A stretch of 64,000 nucleotides of DNA from UBA6176 sp032119375 (lineage in GTDB: Bacteria; Verrucomicrobiota; Verrucomicrobiia; Limisphaerales; UBA9464), in the NCBI GenBank assembly GCA_964430505.1, contig CAYSGH010000016.1, positions 1-64,000 of the forward strand, written 5' to 3'. The stretch's first letter is position 1. Every line of letters starts with the position of its first letter. The notes below the pieces were generated by a model. The model was not told the DNA's origin. It did no database searches and worked only from the letters and a program-made list of their open reading frames with translations. Made by a program: the position numbers and the translations under genes. Of this stretch, positions 53,169-64,000 are shown piece by piece.

Positions 53169-54467
53169 TCAGCCGCGCCGATAGGCCTCGGCGAGCAGGG
53201 TGACGGGGTGGACGACGCGGACGTTGGCCCCGCGTTGCCGGAGACCGTTCAACACCTGGAGGAGGCACCCCGGGTTGCCGGTGGCGACCACGGAGGCCCC
53301 GGTGGAGAGGACATGGTCCACCTTGCGCTCAAGCAGGCGTCCGGCCATCTCCGGCTGGGTGAGGTTGTAGATGCCTGCCGAGCCGCAGCACCACGACGCC
53401 TCGGGCAGCTCGACCAAGCGCAGGTTGGGAATGGCGCGCAGGAGCTTCCGCGGCTGGGCCGACACCTTCTGCCCGTGGCACAGGTGACAGGACTCGTGGT
53501 AGGTGACCGCCTGCGGAGGCTGGCTGGGGGACGGAGCAGCCACCCCGATCTCGGCCAGCCACTCGGCGACGTCCTTGACCTTCTGGTCCCACAGCAGCGC
53601 GGCGGCCGCGTGGCGCGGGTCGTCGTGCAGGAGCTTGTGGTAATGCTTGAGATGCGAGCCGCACCCGCCGGCGTTGGTGATGATGGCGTCGAACCCGCCG
53701 GGCGGGAATTGGGCGAGGTTGCGGCGGGCCAGCTCCTGCGCGAGCCCCCATTCGCCGTTGTGGGCATGGAGCGAGCCACAGCAGGACTGGTGCGGCGGCA
53801 CGTGCACCTCGCATCCGTTGCGGGCAAGGACCTCGGCGGTGTCCCGGTTGACGTCCGAGAAGATGAGGTCCTGCGCGCACCCGGTGAGGAGCGCGACCTT
53901 GAACCGCCGCGTGCCCGCCGCAGTCACGACCGGCGCGATCATTTCTTCGGAGTATCGCGGCTGGACGGCGGGGGTCATGGCCTCCAGTTCGCGGAGGCGG
54001 CCGGGCAGCAGACGGGTGATGCCGGAGGACCGGACGAGGTCTTGGAGGCCGGTTTCCTGCCACAGGCGGAGTGCGGAGCCAACGGCCTGGAGGCGGCCAT
54101 GGTCCATGAAGAGCCATTCGAGGGTGGCCTTGCGCACGACGTCGCGACGCGGGGTGTCAAGGACTCCGCGGGCCTCGACCTCGGCGCGGGCGTGCTCGAA
54201 CAGCTCGGCGTAGTTCACGCCGGCCGGGCAGGCCGTCATGCACGCGAGGCAACCGAGGCAGAAGTACATCTCCTCCCCGAAGGCAGGCGTGACCGGCAGC
54301 CGGTCGTCGGCGATGGCGCGCATCAGGGCGATGCGGCCCCGGGGGCTGTTGCGCTCCAGCTTGGTGGCGTCGTAGGTGGGGCACGTCGGCAGGCACAGGC
54401 CGCAGTGCATGCACTGCTGCACCACCGAGTAATCCAGGTCCTTGAGGTGCGACGCCGGGGCGGTCAT
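53169..54467 (-). CDS. glcF: glycolate oxidase iron-sulfur subunit (GlcF family)
   Basis: A 432-residue protein with two [4Fe-4S] motifs in the N-terminus (CMHCGLCLPTCPTY and CLGCLACMTACPAG) and two C-terminal CCG domains (CCGSLHAHNGE and CCGSAGIYNLTQ). This is the electron-transfer subunit of glycolate or a related 2-hydroxyacid dehydrogenase. The flavin subunits glcD/glcE are not in the window. It follows rpoD by 51 bases on the same strand. Confidence 0.9.
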   Translation of the reverse strand: MTAPASHLKDLDYSVVQQCMHCGLCLPTCPTYDATKLERNSPRGRIALMRAIADDRLPVTPAFGEEMYFCLGCLACMTACPAGVNYAELFEHARAEVEARGVLDTPRRDVVRKATLEWLFMDHGRLQAVGSALRLWQETGLQDLVRSSGITRLLPGRLRELEAMTPAVQPRYSEEMIAPVVTAAGTRRFKVALLTGCAQDLIFSDVNRDTAEVLARNGCEVHVPPHQSCCGSLHAHNGEWGLAQELARRNLAQFPPGGFDAIITNAGGCGSHLKHYHKLLHDDPRHAAAALLWDQKVKDVAEWLAEIGVAAPSPSQPPQAVTYHESCHLCHGQKVSAQPRKLLRAIPNLRLVELPEASWCCGSAGIYNLTQPEMAGRLLERKVDHVLSTGASVVATGNPGCLLQVLNGLRQRGANVRVVHPVTLLAEAYRRG

Positions 54468-54518
54468 GGGATGCGGGAAGCTCCGATGGCCGTGTTCATG
54501 TCAGCATGGTGCCAAGGG

Positions 54519-56681
<2,163 letters not shown>

Positions 56682-56724
56682 AAGGGAAGGGTCTGGCGAA
56701 GGCCAGCCTGCAATAAAGCGTGTG

Positions 56725-56753
56725 ACTATCCCGAGGACGCTCCCGAGCGTCAA
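56725..56753 (-). promoter_or_regulatory. sigma70-type promoter of rpoD
   Basis: Minus-strand TTGACG (56753-56748) and GATAGT (56730-56725) are separated by 17 bases. The start would fall near 56718, giving a leader of about 36 bases to the rpoD ATG. One of the few consensus-like promoters in this GC-rich window. Confidence 0.6.
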
Positions 56754-57320
56754 GAATCGCGACGAGGCGTGACCGGCCCTTTCCGAGTCCCCGCGCGGAC
56801 GAAAGGGCTCGAATGGCACAAACCGCGCGCGGCACTCCCATGCACGCGCATGGCGTGCCTCGTGGGAAACTCCTCGACGGAGTCGGTCTTCCCCCGGTCG
56901 GCATGTCCCGGGCACCATCGCGCGCTGGCACGAGGCGGTAGCAGCGCACCGTCGCCATGGCTCGCATTCCCGCGTGTCCTTGGCCGCACGGCGGGCTCGT
57001 CAGCCGCGCCCACTGTGCCCTGCTTGTCCTGCAAGCGGCATGTTTCCACACCACGAGGCGACCCCAATCGGGATGGTTGCCCTGCACGACCCGCGGTGCC
57101 CCACGCCGGCCGACCCAAGCCCCAGGCCCATGACGCGCTGCAAGCGCACGGGATCCTCGGACGCCGGACTCGATGCCTCGCCCAAAGGAATGGCGTCACC
57201 CCCCCCTTGCACCTGGGGCCATCCAGCATGGTGATCCCCGGAGTTTTGTACGGCCCGGCCTGAATTCACGCTCCACAACGTGTCCAACCTGCTGGAAGGT
57301 CTGGATCATCTCATGATCTC
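56754..57320. other. 567-bp divergent spacer upstream of rpoD
   Basis: Lies between divergent rpoD and the DUF1549 gene. Frames here are short or Arg-rich and not domain-like. I looked for tmRNA, RNase P and 6S-like signatures and did not recognise any. A short repeat TCTCATGA/TCTCATGAAG sits at the DUF1549 start (57308-57326). Confidence 0.45.
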
Positions 57321-59840
57321 ATGAAGCGCGGAATGACACGGCTTGGTGACCGAATGCTCGCCTTCGTTGGACGTTGGGCCCCGCCGGCGCTCCTCGGCGG
57401 CCTCCTCGCGGCGCACGCCATGGGAGCAGACGTCACGCCGCCTCACTGGGCCTTCCTGCCCGTCCAAAGGCCTGCCGTGCCCTCCGTGCCCACCCGCATG
57501 GGGGGCGTCGTCCAACCCATGGACGCGTTCGTCCAAGCGAGACTGGCACGCGAACATGTCGTCCCGTCACCCGAGGCACCGCGTGCCACCCTGATCCGCC
57601 GCATCCACCTCGTCATGCTCGGCGTGCCGCCCACGCCCGAGGAGGTCCAGGCCTTCGTCCAAGATCCCGCTGCGGACGCCTACGAACGGCTCGTCGAGCG
57701 CGTCCTCGAGGATCCACGCCTCGGCGAACGCTGGGCACGGCATTGGCTGGACGTCGTCCGCTTCGCCGAGAGCAACGGCTTCGAAACCAACCGCGAGCGC
57801 CTCGCCGCATGGCGCTACCGCGACTACGTCATCGCCGCCTTCAACCAGGACAAGCCCTACGACCAGTTCGTCCGCGAGCAGGTCGCCGGCGACGCCCTCG
57901 ACGCCCCCGTCGCCACCGGGTTCCTCGTCGGCGGCCCCGTGGACATCGTGAAGAGCCCGGACCCCGCCCTCACCGCCCAGCAACGGGCGGACGAGCTCGA
58001 CGACATGGTGGCCACCACGGGCACCGCATTCCTCGGCCTCACGCTCGGCTGCGCCCGGTGCCACACGCACAAGTTCGATCCCATCACCCAGTCCGAGTAC
58101 CACGGCATGGTGGCCCTCCTCTCCGGCGTGCAGCACGGCGACCGCGACCTGCCGCCCGCGCCGCAGCGCATCGCCCAGCTCGCCGCCCTCGACGCCCGCA
58201 TCCGAACCCTCGAGACGCGCCTGGCACCGCACGTGGCCAAGGATCCGGAAGCCCCTGCGGCCCAAGGCGCTCAAGCGCGGCCGCACGTGGACTTCGCCCG
58301 CAACGAGGAGGCCTTCCCGCCCGTCGAGGCCCGCTACCTGCGCTTCACCATCCTGGCCAGCAGCGGCGCGGAGCCCTGCATCGACGAGCTCGAGGCCTGG
58401 GCCGGGGACCGCAACGTCGCCCTCGCCTCGGCAGGCACCGTCGCCACCGCCTCCGGCACCCTGCCCGGCCATGCCATCCACCAGCTCGCCCACATCAACG
58501 ATGGCAAGGTGGGCAACGCCCGCTCCTGGATCTCCCACGAGCCCGGCCGCGGATGGGTCCAACTGGAGTTCAAGAAGCCCGAGCGGCTGCAACGCGTCGT
58601 CTGGGGCCGCGACCGCGAGGGCTCCTTCAAGGACCGCCTTCCCACCCGCTACCGGGTCGAGGTCGCCCTCGACACCAACCGCTGGCAGAGGGTCGCCGGA
58701 TCCGCCGACCGCGCCCCCTTCCCCGGCACCTCCCAACGGCCCGCCACCCCCGCCTATGACCTCGCAGGCTTGCCCGCGCCGGAGGCCGACGCGGCCCGCC
58801 GGGACATCGCGGCCCTCGACGCCTTGCGCAAGGAACGCACCAGCCTCGCCGCCAACGACAAGGCCTACGCCGGAACCTTCTCGCAGCCCGGCGAGACCCG
58901 TCGCTTCCACCGCGGTGACCCCCTCCAGCCGCGCGAGGCCGTCGCGCCCGCCACCTTGTCGGTGTTCAACCCCATCGCCCTCGACGCCAAGACCCCCGAG
59001 CAAGACCGCCGCCTCGCCCTCGCCCGGTGGCTGTCCAGCCCCACCAACCCCCTGACGGCCCGCGTCATCGTCAACCGCGTCTGGCAACACCACTTCGGGA
59101 CTGGCCTCGTGGACACGCCCAACGACCTCGGACGCAACGGCGCTCGCCCCACGCATCCCGACCTCCTCGACTGGCTCGCCAGCGAGCTCGTCTCCGAGGG
59201 CTGGAGCCTCAAGAAGCTCCACCGGCGCATCCTCCTCTCTGCCACCTGGCGCCAGTCCAGCACCCCGCGCCCCGAAGCCCAACGCGTCGATGCCGCCTCG
59301 CGCCTCCTCTGGCGCTTCCCGCCCCGGCGGCTCGAGGCCGAGGCCATCCGCGACTCCATCCTCGCCATCTGCGGCAACCTCAACCCCGAGCCCGGTGGAC
59401 CCGGCTTCTACCTCCACGACGTGGACCGCGAGAACGTCTATCATTACCACCCCAAGGAACACTTCGGCCCCGCCGAGTCCCGCCGCATGGTCTATGCCTT
59501 CAAGGTCCGCATGGAACAGGACGCCATCTTCGGGTCCTTCGACTGCCCCGACGGGAGCCTGGTGACGCCGCGCCGGAGCGCCTCCACGACGCCCTTGCAG
59601 GCGCTGAACCTCTTTAACAGCCGCTTCGTCCTCGACCAGTCCGCCACCTTCGCCGCACGCGTCGAACGGGAGTCCGGCCCCGCCCCCGCAGACCGCGTGC
59701 GCCGCGCGTGGGCGCTGGCCTACCAACGCGCCCCGGACGACGCCGAGCTGCGCGACGCCACCGGCTTCGCCGAAGCCCACGGCACCGCAGCCCTGTGCCG
59801 TGCCCTCCTTAACTCCAGCGAGCTTCTCTTCATCCCGTGA
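57321..59840 (+). CDS. DUF1549/DUF1553 domain protein (PSD family)
   Basis: 839 residues with a signal peptide (WAPPALLGGLLAAHAMGA). DUF1549 (PSCyt2) in the N-terminal half: ATLIRRIHLVMLGVPPTPEE, WARHWLDVVRFAESNGFE, YRDYVIAAFNQDKPYDQFVREQ read in parts, and TLGCARCHTHKFDPIT whose CxxCH is part of the family. A discoidin-like insert with ARYLRFTILASSGAEPCIDE and GWVQLEFKKPERLQRVVWG follows, then DUF1553 (LTARVIVNRVWQHHFG, LIRRILLSATWRQS-like, SRRMVYAFKVRMEQDAI). These PVC-specific proteins are always with a DUF1501 partner; their enzymatic role is unknown. The separate N-terminal cytochrome domain of some relatives is absent. Confidence 0.9.
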   Translation: MKRGMTRLGDRMLAFVGRWAPPALLGGLLAAHAMGADVTPPHWAFLPVQRPAVPSVPTRMGGVVQPMDAFVQARLAREHVVPSPEAPRATLIRRIHLVMLGVPPTPEEVQAFVQDPAADAYERLVERVLEDPRLGERWARHWLDVVRFAESNGFETNRERLAAWRYRDYVIAAFNQDKPYDQFVREQVAGDALDAPVATGFLVGGPVDIVKSPDPALTAQQRADELDDMVATTGTAFLGLTLGCARCHTHKFDPITQSEYHGMVALLSGVQHGDRDLPPAPQRIAQLAALDARIRTLETRLAPHVAKDPEAPAAQGAQARPHVDFARNEEAFPPVEARYLRFTILASSGAEPCIDELEAWAGDRNVALASAGTVATASGTLPGHAIHQLAHINDGKVGNARSWISHEPGRGWVQLEFKKPERLQRVVWGRDREGSFKDRLPTRYRVEVALDTNRWQRVAGSADRAPFPGTSQRPATPAYDLAGLPAPEADAARRDIAALDALRKERTSLAANDKAYAGTFSQPGETRRFHRGDPLQPREAVAPATLSVFNPIALDAKTPEQDRRLALARWLSSPTNPLTARVIVNRVWQHHFGTGLVDTPNDLGRNGARPTHPDLLDWLASELVSEGWSLKKLHRRILLSATWRQSSTPRPEAQRVDAASRLLWRFPPRRLEAEAIRDSILAICGNLNPEPGGPGFYLHDVDRENVYHYHPKEHFGPAESRRMVYAFKVRMEQDAIFGSFDCPDGSLVTPRRSASTTPLQALNLFNSRFVLDQSATFAARVERESGPAPADRVRRAWALAYQRAPDDAELRDATGFAEAHGTAALCRALLNSSELLFIP

Positions 59841-61339
59841 ACGATCCCCTGCCCCGCCTCCGAAGCCCCATGCTCGACCGCCGCCGATTCCTCGGCGACG
59901 TCGGCCTCGGCCTGGGCTCCATCGCCTTTGCCCATCTCCTCGGCCGCCAAGGCCTGCTCGGAGCCAACGTCGCCGGCAAGGAACCCTTCCGTCCCGCGAT
60001 CGACCCCGGCAGGCCCTACGCCCCCCGCACGCCCTTGTTCACCCCCAAGGCCAAGAACGTCCTCGTCATCTTTTGCAGCGGCGCGTGCAGCCACCTCGAC
60101 ACGTTCGACTACAAGCCCGAGCTGGTCCGCCGCCATGGCCAGCCCATGCCCGGCCAGGAAAAGCTCGTCACCTTCCAGGGCGAGCAGGGAGCCCTCGCCC
60201 GCAGCCCGTGGGACTTCAAGCCCCGCGGCCAGTCGGGCAAGATGATCTCCGAGCTGGTCCCCCACCTCGCCGCCCTCGCCGACGACCTCTGCTTCATCCA
60301 TTCCATGCAGGGGAAGACCAATACCCACGGCCCGGGCGAGAACTTCATGTCCACGGGCCAGACGCTCGACGGCTTCCCCAGCGTGGGCGCGTGGGTGTCC
60401 TATGCGCTCGGCTCGGAGGACCAGAGCCTCCCGGCCTACGTCGCCATCCCCGACCCGCGCGGGAAGCCCCAGAACAGCGTCAACAACTGGGCGCCCGGCT
60501 TCCTCCCCGCCGCCTTCCAGGGCACCGACTTCAACGCGCGCACCCCCATCCGCAACCTCGCCGCGCCCGGCTCCGTGGACGGCCGCCGCGACGCCGCCAC
60601 CCGCGCCTTCCTCCAGCGGATCAACGAGGGCCATGCCTCGCGCTTCCCCGGCGACGGCGAGCTCGCCGCGCGCATCGCCTCCTACGAGCTGGCCGCGCGC
60701 ATGCAGCTCGCCGTCCCCGGCGTCGCCGACCTCTCCACCGAGCCCGCCCACATCCTCCGCCTCTACGGCGCCGACGAGGGCGGGTCGCACATCCTCGACA
60801 CGCGCGCCGCCTACGCGCGCAACTGCATCCTCGCCCGGCGCCTCGTCGAGAAGGGCGTCCGCTTCGTCCAGTTGTTCAACGGCGCCTACCAGACCGGCGG
60901 CGAGGGCGTCAGCAACTGGGACGGCCACAAGGACCTCCTCAACCAGTACAGCGTCCACGGGCCCGTCCTCGACAAGCCCACGGCCGGACTCCTCATCGAC
61001 CTCAAGCAACGCGGCCTCCTCGACGAGACGCTCGTCGTCTGGTGCACCGAGTTCGGGCGGATGCCCACCTTCCAAAAGGGCTCCAAGGGCCGCGACCACA
61101 ACCCCTCCGGCTTCACCTGCTGGCTGGCCGGGGCCGGCGTCCGCAAGGGCTTCTCCCACGGGGCCACCGACGACTTCGGATACAAGGCCGTGCAGGACGT
61201 GGTCACCGTGCACGACTTCCACGCCACGATCCTCCACCTCCTGGGCCTCGACCACGAGCGCCTCACCTACTACCACAACGGCCTCGAACGCCGCCTCACC
61301 GACGTCCATGGCGAGGTCGTCCGCCCCGTGCTGACCTAG
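59837..61339 (+). CDS. DUF1501 sulfatase-like protein with Tat signal
   Basis: About 500 residues from a GTG overlapping the previous stop (GTGA); an internal ATG at 59870 is an alternative. The N-terminus LDRRRFLGDVGLGLGS is a twin-arginine signal. The fold is alkaline phosphatase/sulfatase-like: NVLVIFCSGACSHLDTFDYK, KTNTHGPGENFMSTGQ, VVWCTEFGRMPTFQ and DFHATILHLLGLDHE. Paired with DUF1549/DUF1553 in Planctomycetes and Verrucomicrobia; substrate unknown, perhaps complex polysaccharide-related. Confidence 0.9.
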   Translation: MNDPLPRLRSPMLDRRRFLGDVGLGLGSIAFAHLLGRQGLLGANVAGKEPFRPAIDPGRPYAPRTPLFTPKAKNVLVIFCSGACSHLDTFDYKPELVRRHGQPMPGQEKLVTFQGEQGALARSPWDFKPRGQSGKMISELVPHLAALADDLCFIHSMQGKTNTHGPGENFMSTGQTLDGFPSVGAWVSYALGSEDQSLPAYVAIPDPRGKPQNSVNNWAPGFLPAAFQGTDFNARTPIRNLAAPGSVDGRRDAATRAFLQRINEGHASRFPGDGELAARIASYELAARMQLAVPGVADLSTEPAHILRLYGADEGGSHILDTRAAYARNCILARRLVEKGVRFVQLFNGAYQTGGEGVSNWDGHKDLLNQYSVHGPVLDKPTAGLLIDLKQRGLLDETLVVWCTEFGRMPTFQKGSKGRDHNPSGFTCWLAGAGVRKGFSHGATDDFGYKAVQDVVTVHDFHATILHLLGLDHERLTYYHNGLERRLTDVHGEVVRPVLT

Positions 61340-61399
61340 GCGTGCCCCACCCCGCAAAGGGGCTGGGTTTCAGGTCCTCACCGTTCGCCTCCGCCCCGC

Positions 61400-62392
61400 C
61401 TACGGCGTCGCCGCCGCAGACGTTGCGCGGGCCATCTCCAGCAACAGCCCCTCCAGCCTCGCCCAATACGCGTCGTCCGGCGGGGTCGGACGCTCGGCGC
61501 GCAGGGCCTCGATCCGCCGCTCGATGTCGTCCCGGCGCGCCCGTTGCTCCGGCGTCAGGCGGGCGCTGTCCGGACCGGGAGCCAGCGTCACCTGATGCGC
61601 CCGCAACCCATCCGTCGCCGCCGCATTCGCCGCCTTCCTCGTGGCGCGCGTGCCCTTGAACCACTCCGCCGGCGTGCCCCGGCCGTCGCCATTGTCGTCC
61701 AGCAACGGGTGCTCCGTCGCCAGCCGCGACTCCGCCTTGTAGGCCTCGGCCGTCCGTGACGCGCCAGCGAGGAACGCCTCCAGCAACGTGAGGTCGCCGT
61801 CCTGGTCGAGGTCCGTCGACTCCTGCTCCAGCAACCCCGCCAGCTCGTCCCCCAGACGGGTCGCGTTCACCTCGTTGCCGGAGCGCGTGGCGGTCAGGAC
61901 CACCCGGTTGGACCGGGCCAACGCGTTGATGAAGGGCGCGGAAGCCGACGCGAGGTTCACCACGGCCGTGGGGCGCGTGATCGGCGCGAGCCATTCCTGG
62001 AGGTTGGTCGCCGTCAGGTCGGGCCCGCGCAGGTTGAACCGGGCATGTCGGCCGTCGTGGGTGCCGTGCCCCACCAACACCAGGACCAGCGGCTCGACGC
62101 CCCCGGGCGGGATGGCCCCCAACGCCGTACGCAGGGACGCCAGGTCGTTGGTCTGGGCCGGATCCAAGCCAATGACCGTGGACGTCGCGTGGGCGCGTTG
62201 GGCGAGGCGGGTCCACGCGTCGGCCTGTCGCGTGAAGTTGGTGGCGTATTGGGGCTCGCCCGGCGCACCCACCACGATGACAAACCGTGCCGGGTCATTC
62301 GTGGAGGCGGGGGCCGGCGCGTCGGCCAGCACCCAACCGGTGGCAACGGCCACCCAAAGGCCGGCCATGCAAGGAAGGCTTCGGGTCGTCAT
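61400..62392 (-). CDS. C13/caspase-fold-like protein without visible catalytic Cys
   Basis: About 330 residues with a signal peptide (AGLWVAVATGWVLA). VLVLVGHGTHDGRHARFNL matches the legumain/caspase-like His motif, but the next strand reads AVVNLASASAPFIN where the nucleophilic Cys is expected, so it is probably not a protease. Two EF-hand-like loops follow (DLDQDGDLTLLE and DDNGDGRGTPAEWF). The C-terminus is a helical, charged tail. It overlaps the upstream gene by four bases (ATGA) and looks co-translated with it. Function unknown; possibly a peptide-binding pseudoenzyme. Confidence 0.7.
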   Translation of the reverse strand: MTTRSLPCMAGLWVAVATGWVLADAPAPASTNDPARFVIVVGAPGEPQYATNFTRQADAWTRLAQRAHATSTVIGLDPAQTNDLASLRTALGAIPPGGVEPLVLVLVGHGTHDGRHARFNLRGPDLTATNLQEWLAPITRPTAVVNLASASAPFINALARSNRVVLTATRSGNEVNATRLGDELAGLLEQESTDLDQDGDLTLLEAFLAGASRTAEAYKAESRLATEHPLLDDNGDGRGTPAEWFKGTRATRKAANAAATDGLRAHQVTLAPGPDSARLTPEQRARRDDIERRIEALRAERPTPPDDAYWARLEGLLLEMARATSAAATP

Positions 62393-64000
62393 GGCAGTCC
62401 TTGGTTGCGACGCAGCCCCCACTCGGCTGCCAGCGCGCCCAGAGCGACGAGGAACAACCATGGGTTGTGCCAAAGCGGCCGCGTCACGGTTTCCATCACG
62501 GGCGCCGGCCTCAGCGGGAGCTGCTTGGCCAGCGCGTCCAGCTCGCCCATGGACACCACCCGTCCGCCCGTGCGCCGTGCCACCTCGTCCAGCAGCGGCC
62601 GGTTGGGAACCAACGACGCAAACTCGTCGGCCGCGAGGTCCGTCGCCCACCCGGCAACGGCCGATCCATTGGGCGCGCCCATGGCGTTGGTGACCGAAGC
62701 CGTGGCCTTGTACCCGGCCGTCATCCGCGGGACGAACGTGGCCTCGTACAAGCCCGGCTCGTCGGGCGATGGCTCGGCCGTGATGCGGATGGCCATCGGG
62801 GCGGTCCGAGCCCCGGGCGGCGCGTTGCTCACGGAGGCTCCGGCGGCCGCCGCGGGCGCCTCGCCAAACAGGACGGGCTCGACGGCCAGCGAGACAGACG
62901 CGTTGTCCAAGGGCTGGTACCGCTCGTCCCGGGCACGCACGAGCAACCGGACGGCGCCGTTGGGATCGCCGGGCACGGGCTCGGTGGAAAGGTCCACCCG
63001 GTTGGGCGTGTCGGTCACGAGCCAGCGGACGAGCTGCCGCCACTGCTTGTCCATGTCCGCATGATGGTTGGTGTCCTGCATCCCCCAGCGCCACACGTCG
63101 CCCACGAGGAGCGCGGCCGCACGGCCCTTCCCAAAGCGCTGGGTCACCAAAGCCGGAGACTCGTTCCCCGTCGCGTCGGACACCGTGGCCACGACCGACG
63201 CCGCCGCCTTCGCCGAGCGCACGCGGTTGAGCACCTGGAACGGGGGCATGGCCTCCATCCGGGCGCGTTCGTCGGGGAGGTTGTCGCGCAGGCGCGCCCA
63301 CGGCTGGAGCAGGCCGTCGCGAGAGAGCTGCCATCGCAGCGGCCCGGGCGGAGCCGCCGCCGCATCGATGTCCCCATCCAAGTGCACCGGCAGGACCTCC
63401 CCGATCGGCGTCCGGGCATACGAGCCATCCTGGAAGCACTCCATCCCGCCCAGCATCAACAGGCCGCCGCCGCGCTCGGACACGAACTTCTGGACCAACG
63501 CGGACTGCGCGGGCGAGAAGAAGGCCGCCTCGATGTCGTCCAGGATGACGGCATGGTACGCGTACAGCTCCTCGGGCGTGCGCGGGAAGCCGCCCCCCAG
63601 CTCGGTGGCATCCCGCGTGTTCAAGCGCGTCAGCACGGGCTGGTCGAAGCGCTCGGTCGTCTCGCGCGACTGGTCGCCGAAGCCCCGGAACAACGGGTTG
63701 CCCGTCTCGCCCGCACGGCCGCGGAAGTCGAACTTGGGCTCGCGCCGGGCGATGCGGATGAGCGCCGCCAACTGGAGCTGGTCGTCCTGTTGCAAGGCGC
63801 GGTTGAGGAACTTGAACTCCCAGTTCGGGCGCCCGGCCACGTACAGGATCCGGTACGGCCCGCCGCCGCGGTCGATGGCGAGGACGCGGGCGTTGTTGGC
63901 CAACGTCGCCTCGGCCGTGTTCGTGGCGTTGGCGTTGCGCCGCACCTCGTCCTCGGGCGCGACCCGAAGCTGGACGAACGAAAGGCCCGGCGCGTCGGGC
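62389..64000 (-). CDS. large amidotransferase-fold membrane protein, partial
   Basis: The reading frame runs from 62389 through the window end with no stop or clear start (a GTG at 63945 is only an internal candidate), so the N-terminal part is missing. Visible: RILYVAGRPNWEFKFLNRAL, FRGRAGETGNPLFRGFGD, AVILDDIEAAFFS, FVSERGGGLLMLGGMECF (glutamine amidotransferase-like fold, PF07090-like), a beta-rich region and a C-terminal membrane helix LFLVALGALAAEWGLRR. In Planctomycetes and Verrucomicrobia these are long proteins with VWA or membrane domains upstream. Upstream of, and coupled to, the C13-like gene. Confidence 0.75.
   Translation of the reverse strand, partial: PDAPGLSFVQLRVAPEDEVRRNANATNTAEATLANNARVLAIDRGGGPYRILYVAGRPNWEFKFLNRALQQDDQLQLAALIRIARREPKFDFRGRAGETGNPLFRGFGDQSRETTERFDQPVLTRLNTRDATELGGGFPRTPEELYAYHAVILDDIEAAFFSPAQSALVQKFVSERGGGLLMLGGMECFQDGSYARTPIGEVLPVHLDGDIDAAAAPPGPLRWQLSRDGLLQPWARLRDNLPDERARMEAMPPFQVLNRVRSAKAAASVVATVSDATGNESPALVTQRFGKGRAAALLVGDVWRWGMQDTNHHADMDKQWRQLVRWLVTDTPNRVDLSTEPVPGDPNGAVRLLVRARDERYQPLDNASVSLAVEPVLFGEAPAAAAGASVSNAPPGARTAPMAIRITAEPSPDEPGLYEATFVPRMTAGYKATASVTNAMGAPNGSAVAGWATDLAADEFASLVPNRPLLDEVARRTGGRVVSMGELDALAKQLPLRPAPVMETVTRPLWHNPWLFLVALGALAAEWGLRRNQGLP

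Noticed and set aside
56754..57320. Possible structural RNA upstream of rpoD
   Set aside because: I found none of the signatures of tmRNA, RNase P RNA or 6S RNA; only a covariance-model search could exclude a novel RNA.
57567..59780. A 737-codon minus-strand frame
   Set aside because: Antisense to the DUF1549/DUF1553 gene; Gly/Val/Glu-rich with no domain.

Overview
The window is very GC-rich (coding density high, G/C at most third codon positions) and looks like a chromosomal segment of a Verrucomicrobiota bacterium. The clues are a DUF1549/DUF1553 plus DUF1501 gene pair typical of the PVC superphylum, Ig-like and lamin-tail/CotH giant surface proteins, and a C13-like peptidase-fold protein next to a large amidotransferase-fold membrane protein. 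The phylum is inferred from gene content only; no rRNA gene is present.

Layout. 1-9.8 kb: L-threonine aldolase, a large secreted zinc metalloprotease with its own terminator, a PH-domain membrane protein, then (+ strand) SufT, an FdhF/YdeP-type molybdopterin oxidoreductase, an ArsR-methyltransferase fusion and a membrane protein. 9.9-14.3 kb: a + strand run DUF3570 barrel protein - ApbE (FMN transferase) - Tat-type thioredoxin - DUF4266 small lipoprotein - membrane-anchored Ig-like protein. This is the most interesting locus: two of its proteins carry sequences resembling ApbE flavinylation sites, and its ApbE is atypical. 14.3-18.1 kb (-): a glutamine-synthetase-family ligase with an aldehyde dehydrogenase (polyamine-type catabolism) and a VapBC-like toxin-antitoxin pair. 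18.4-26 kb: a DUF255 thioredoxin-domain protein, ArgC, a PQQ-propeller/EF-hand protein and RecD2 helicase. 26-32.7 kb (+): a translationally coupled set ppk1 - RmlD-like reductase - GluQ-RS, then a TPR protein and a sugar isomerase-like TIM barrel. 32.9-36.2 kb: tRNA-Pro(UGG), then a - strand run LRR protein - glutathione peroxidase - TPR protein - TcdA. 36.4-38.4 kb (+): an RRM RNA-binding protein with a clear terminator and an enolase-superfamily enzyme.

38.9-56.7 kb is all on the - strand: rpoD (with a visible sigma70 promoter), a GlcF-type iron-sulfur subunit, a methyltransferase, a stand-alone ABC ATPase, a HupE-like membrane protein, a MOSC protein and finally a roughly 3,600-residue secreted protein with one CotH kinase-like domain, eight lamin-tail domains and four cadherin-like repeats. 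57.3-64 kb: the DUF1549/DUF1553 and DUF1501 genes (+), then a C13-like protein lacking a recognisable catalytic Cys and, running off the window end, a large amidotransferase-fold membrane protein (-).

Many adjacent genes overlap by the four bases ATGA or GTGA, so translational coupling is common here. All functions come from reading motifs by eye; no database search was run. Long open frames antisense to the real genes are GC-driven shadows and were left out.
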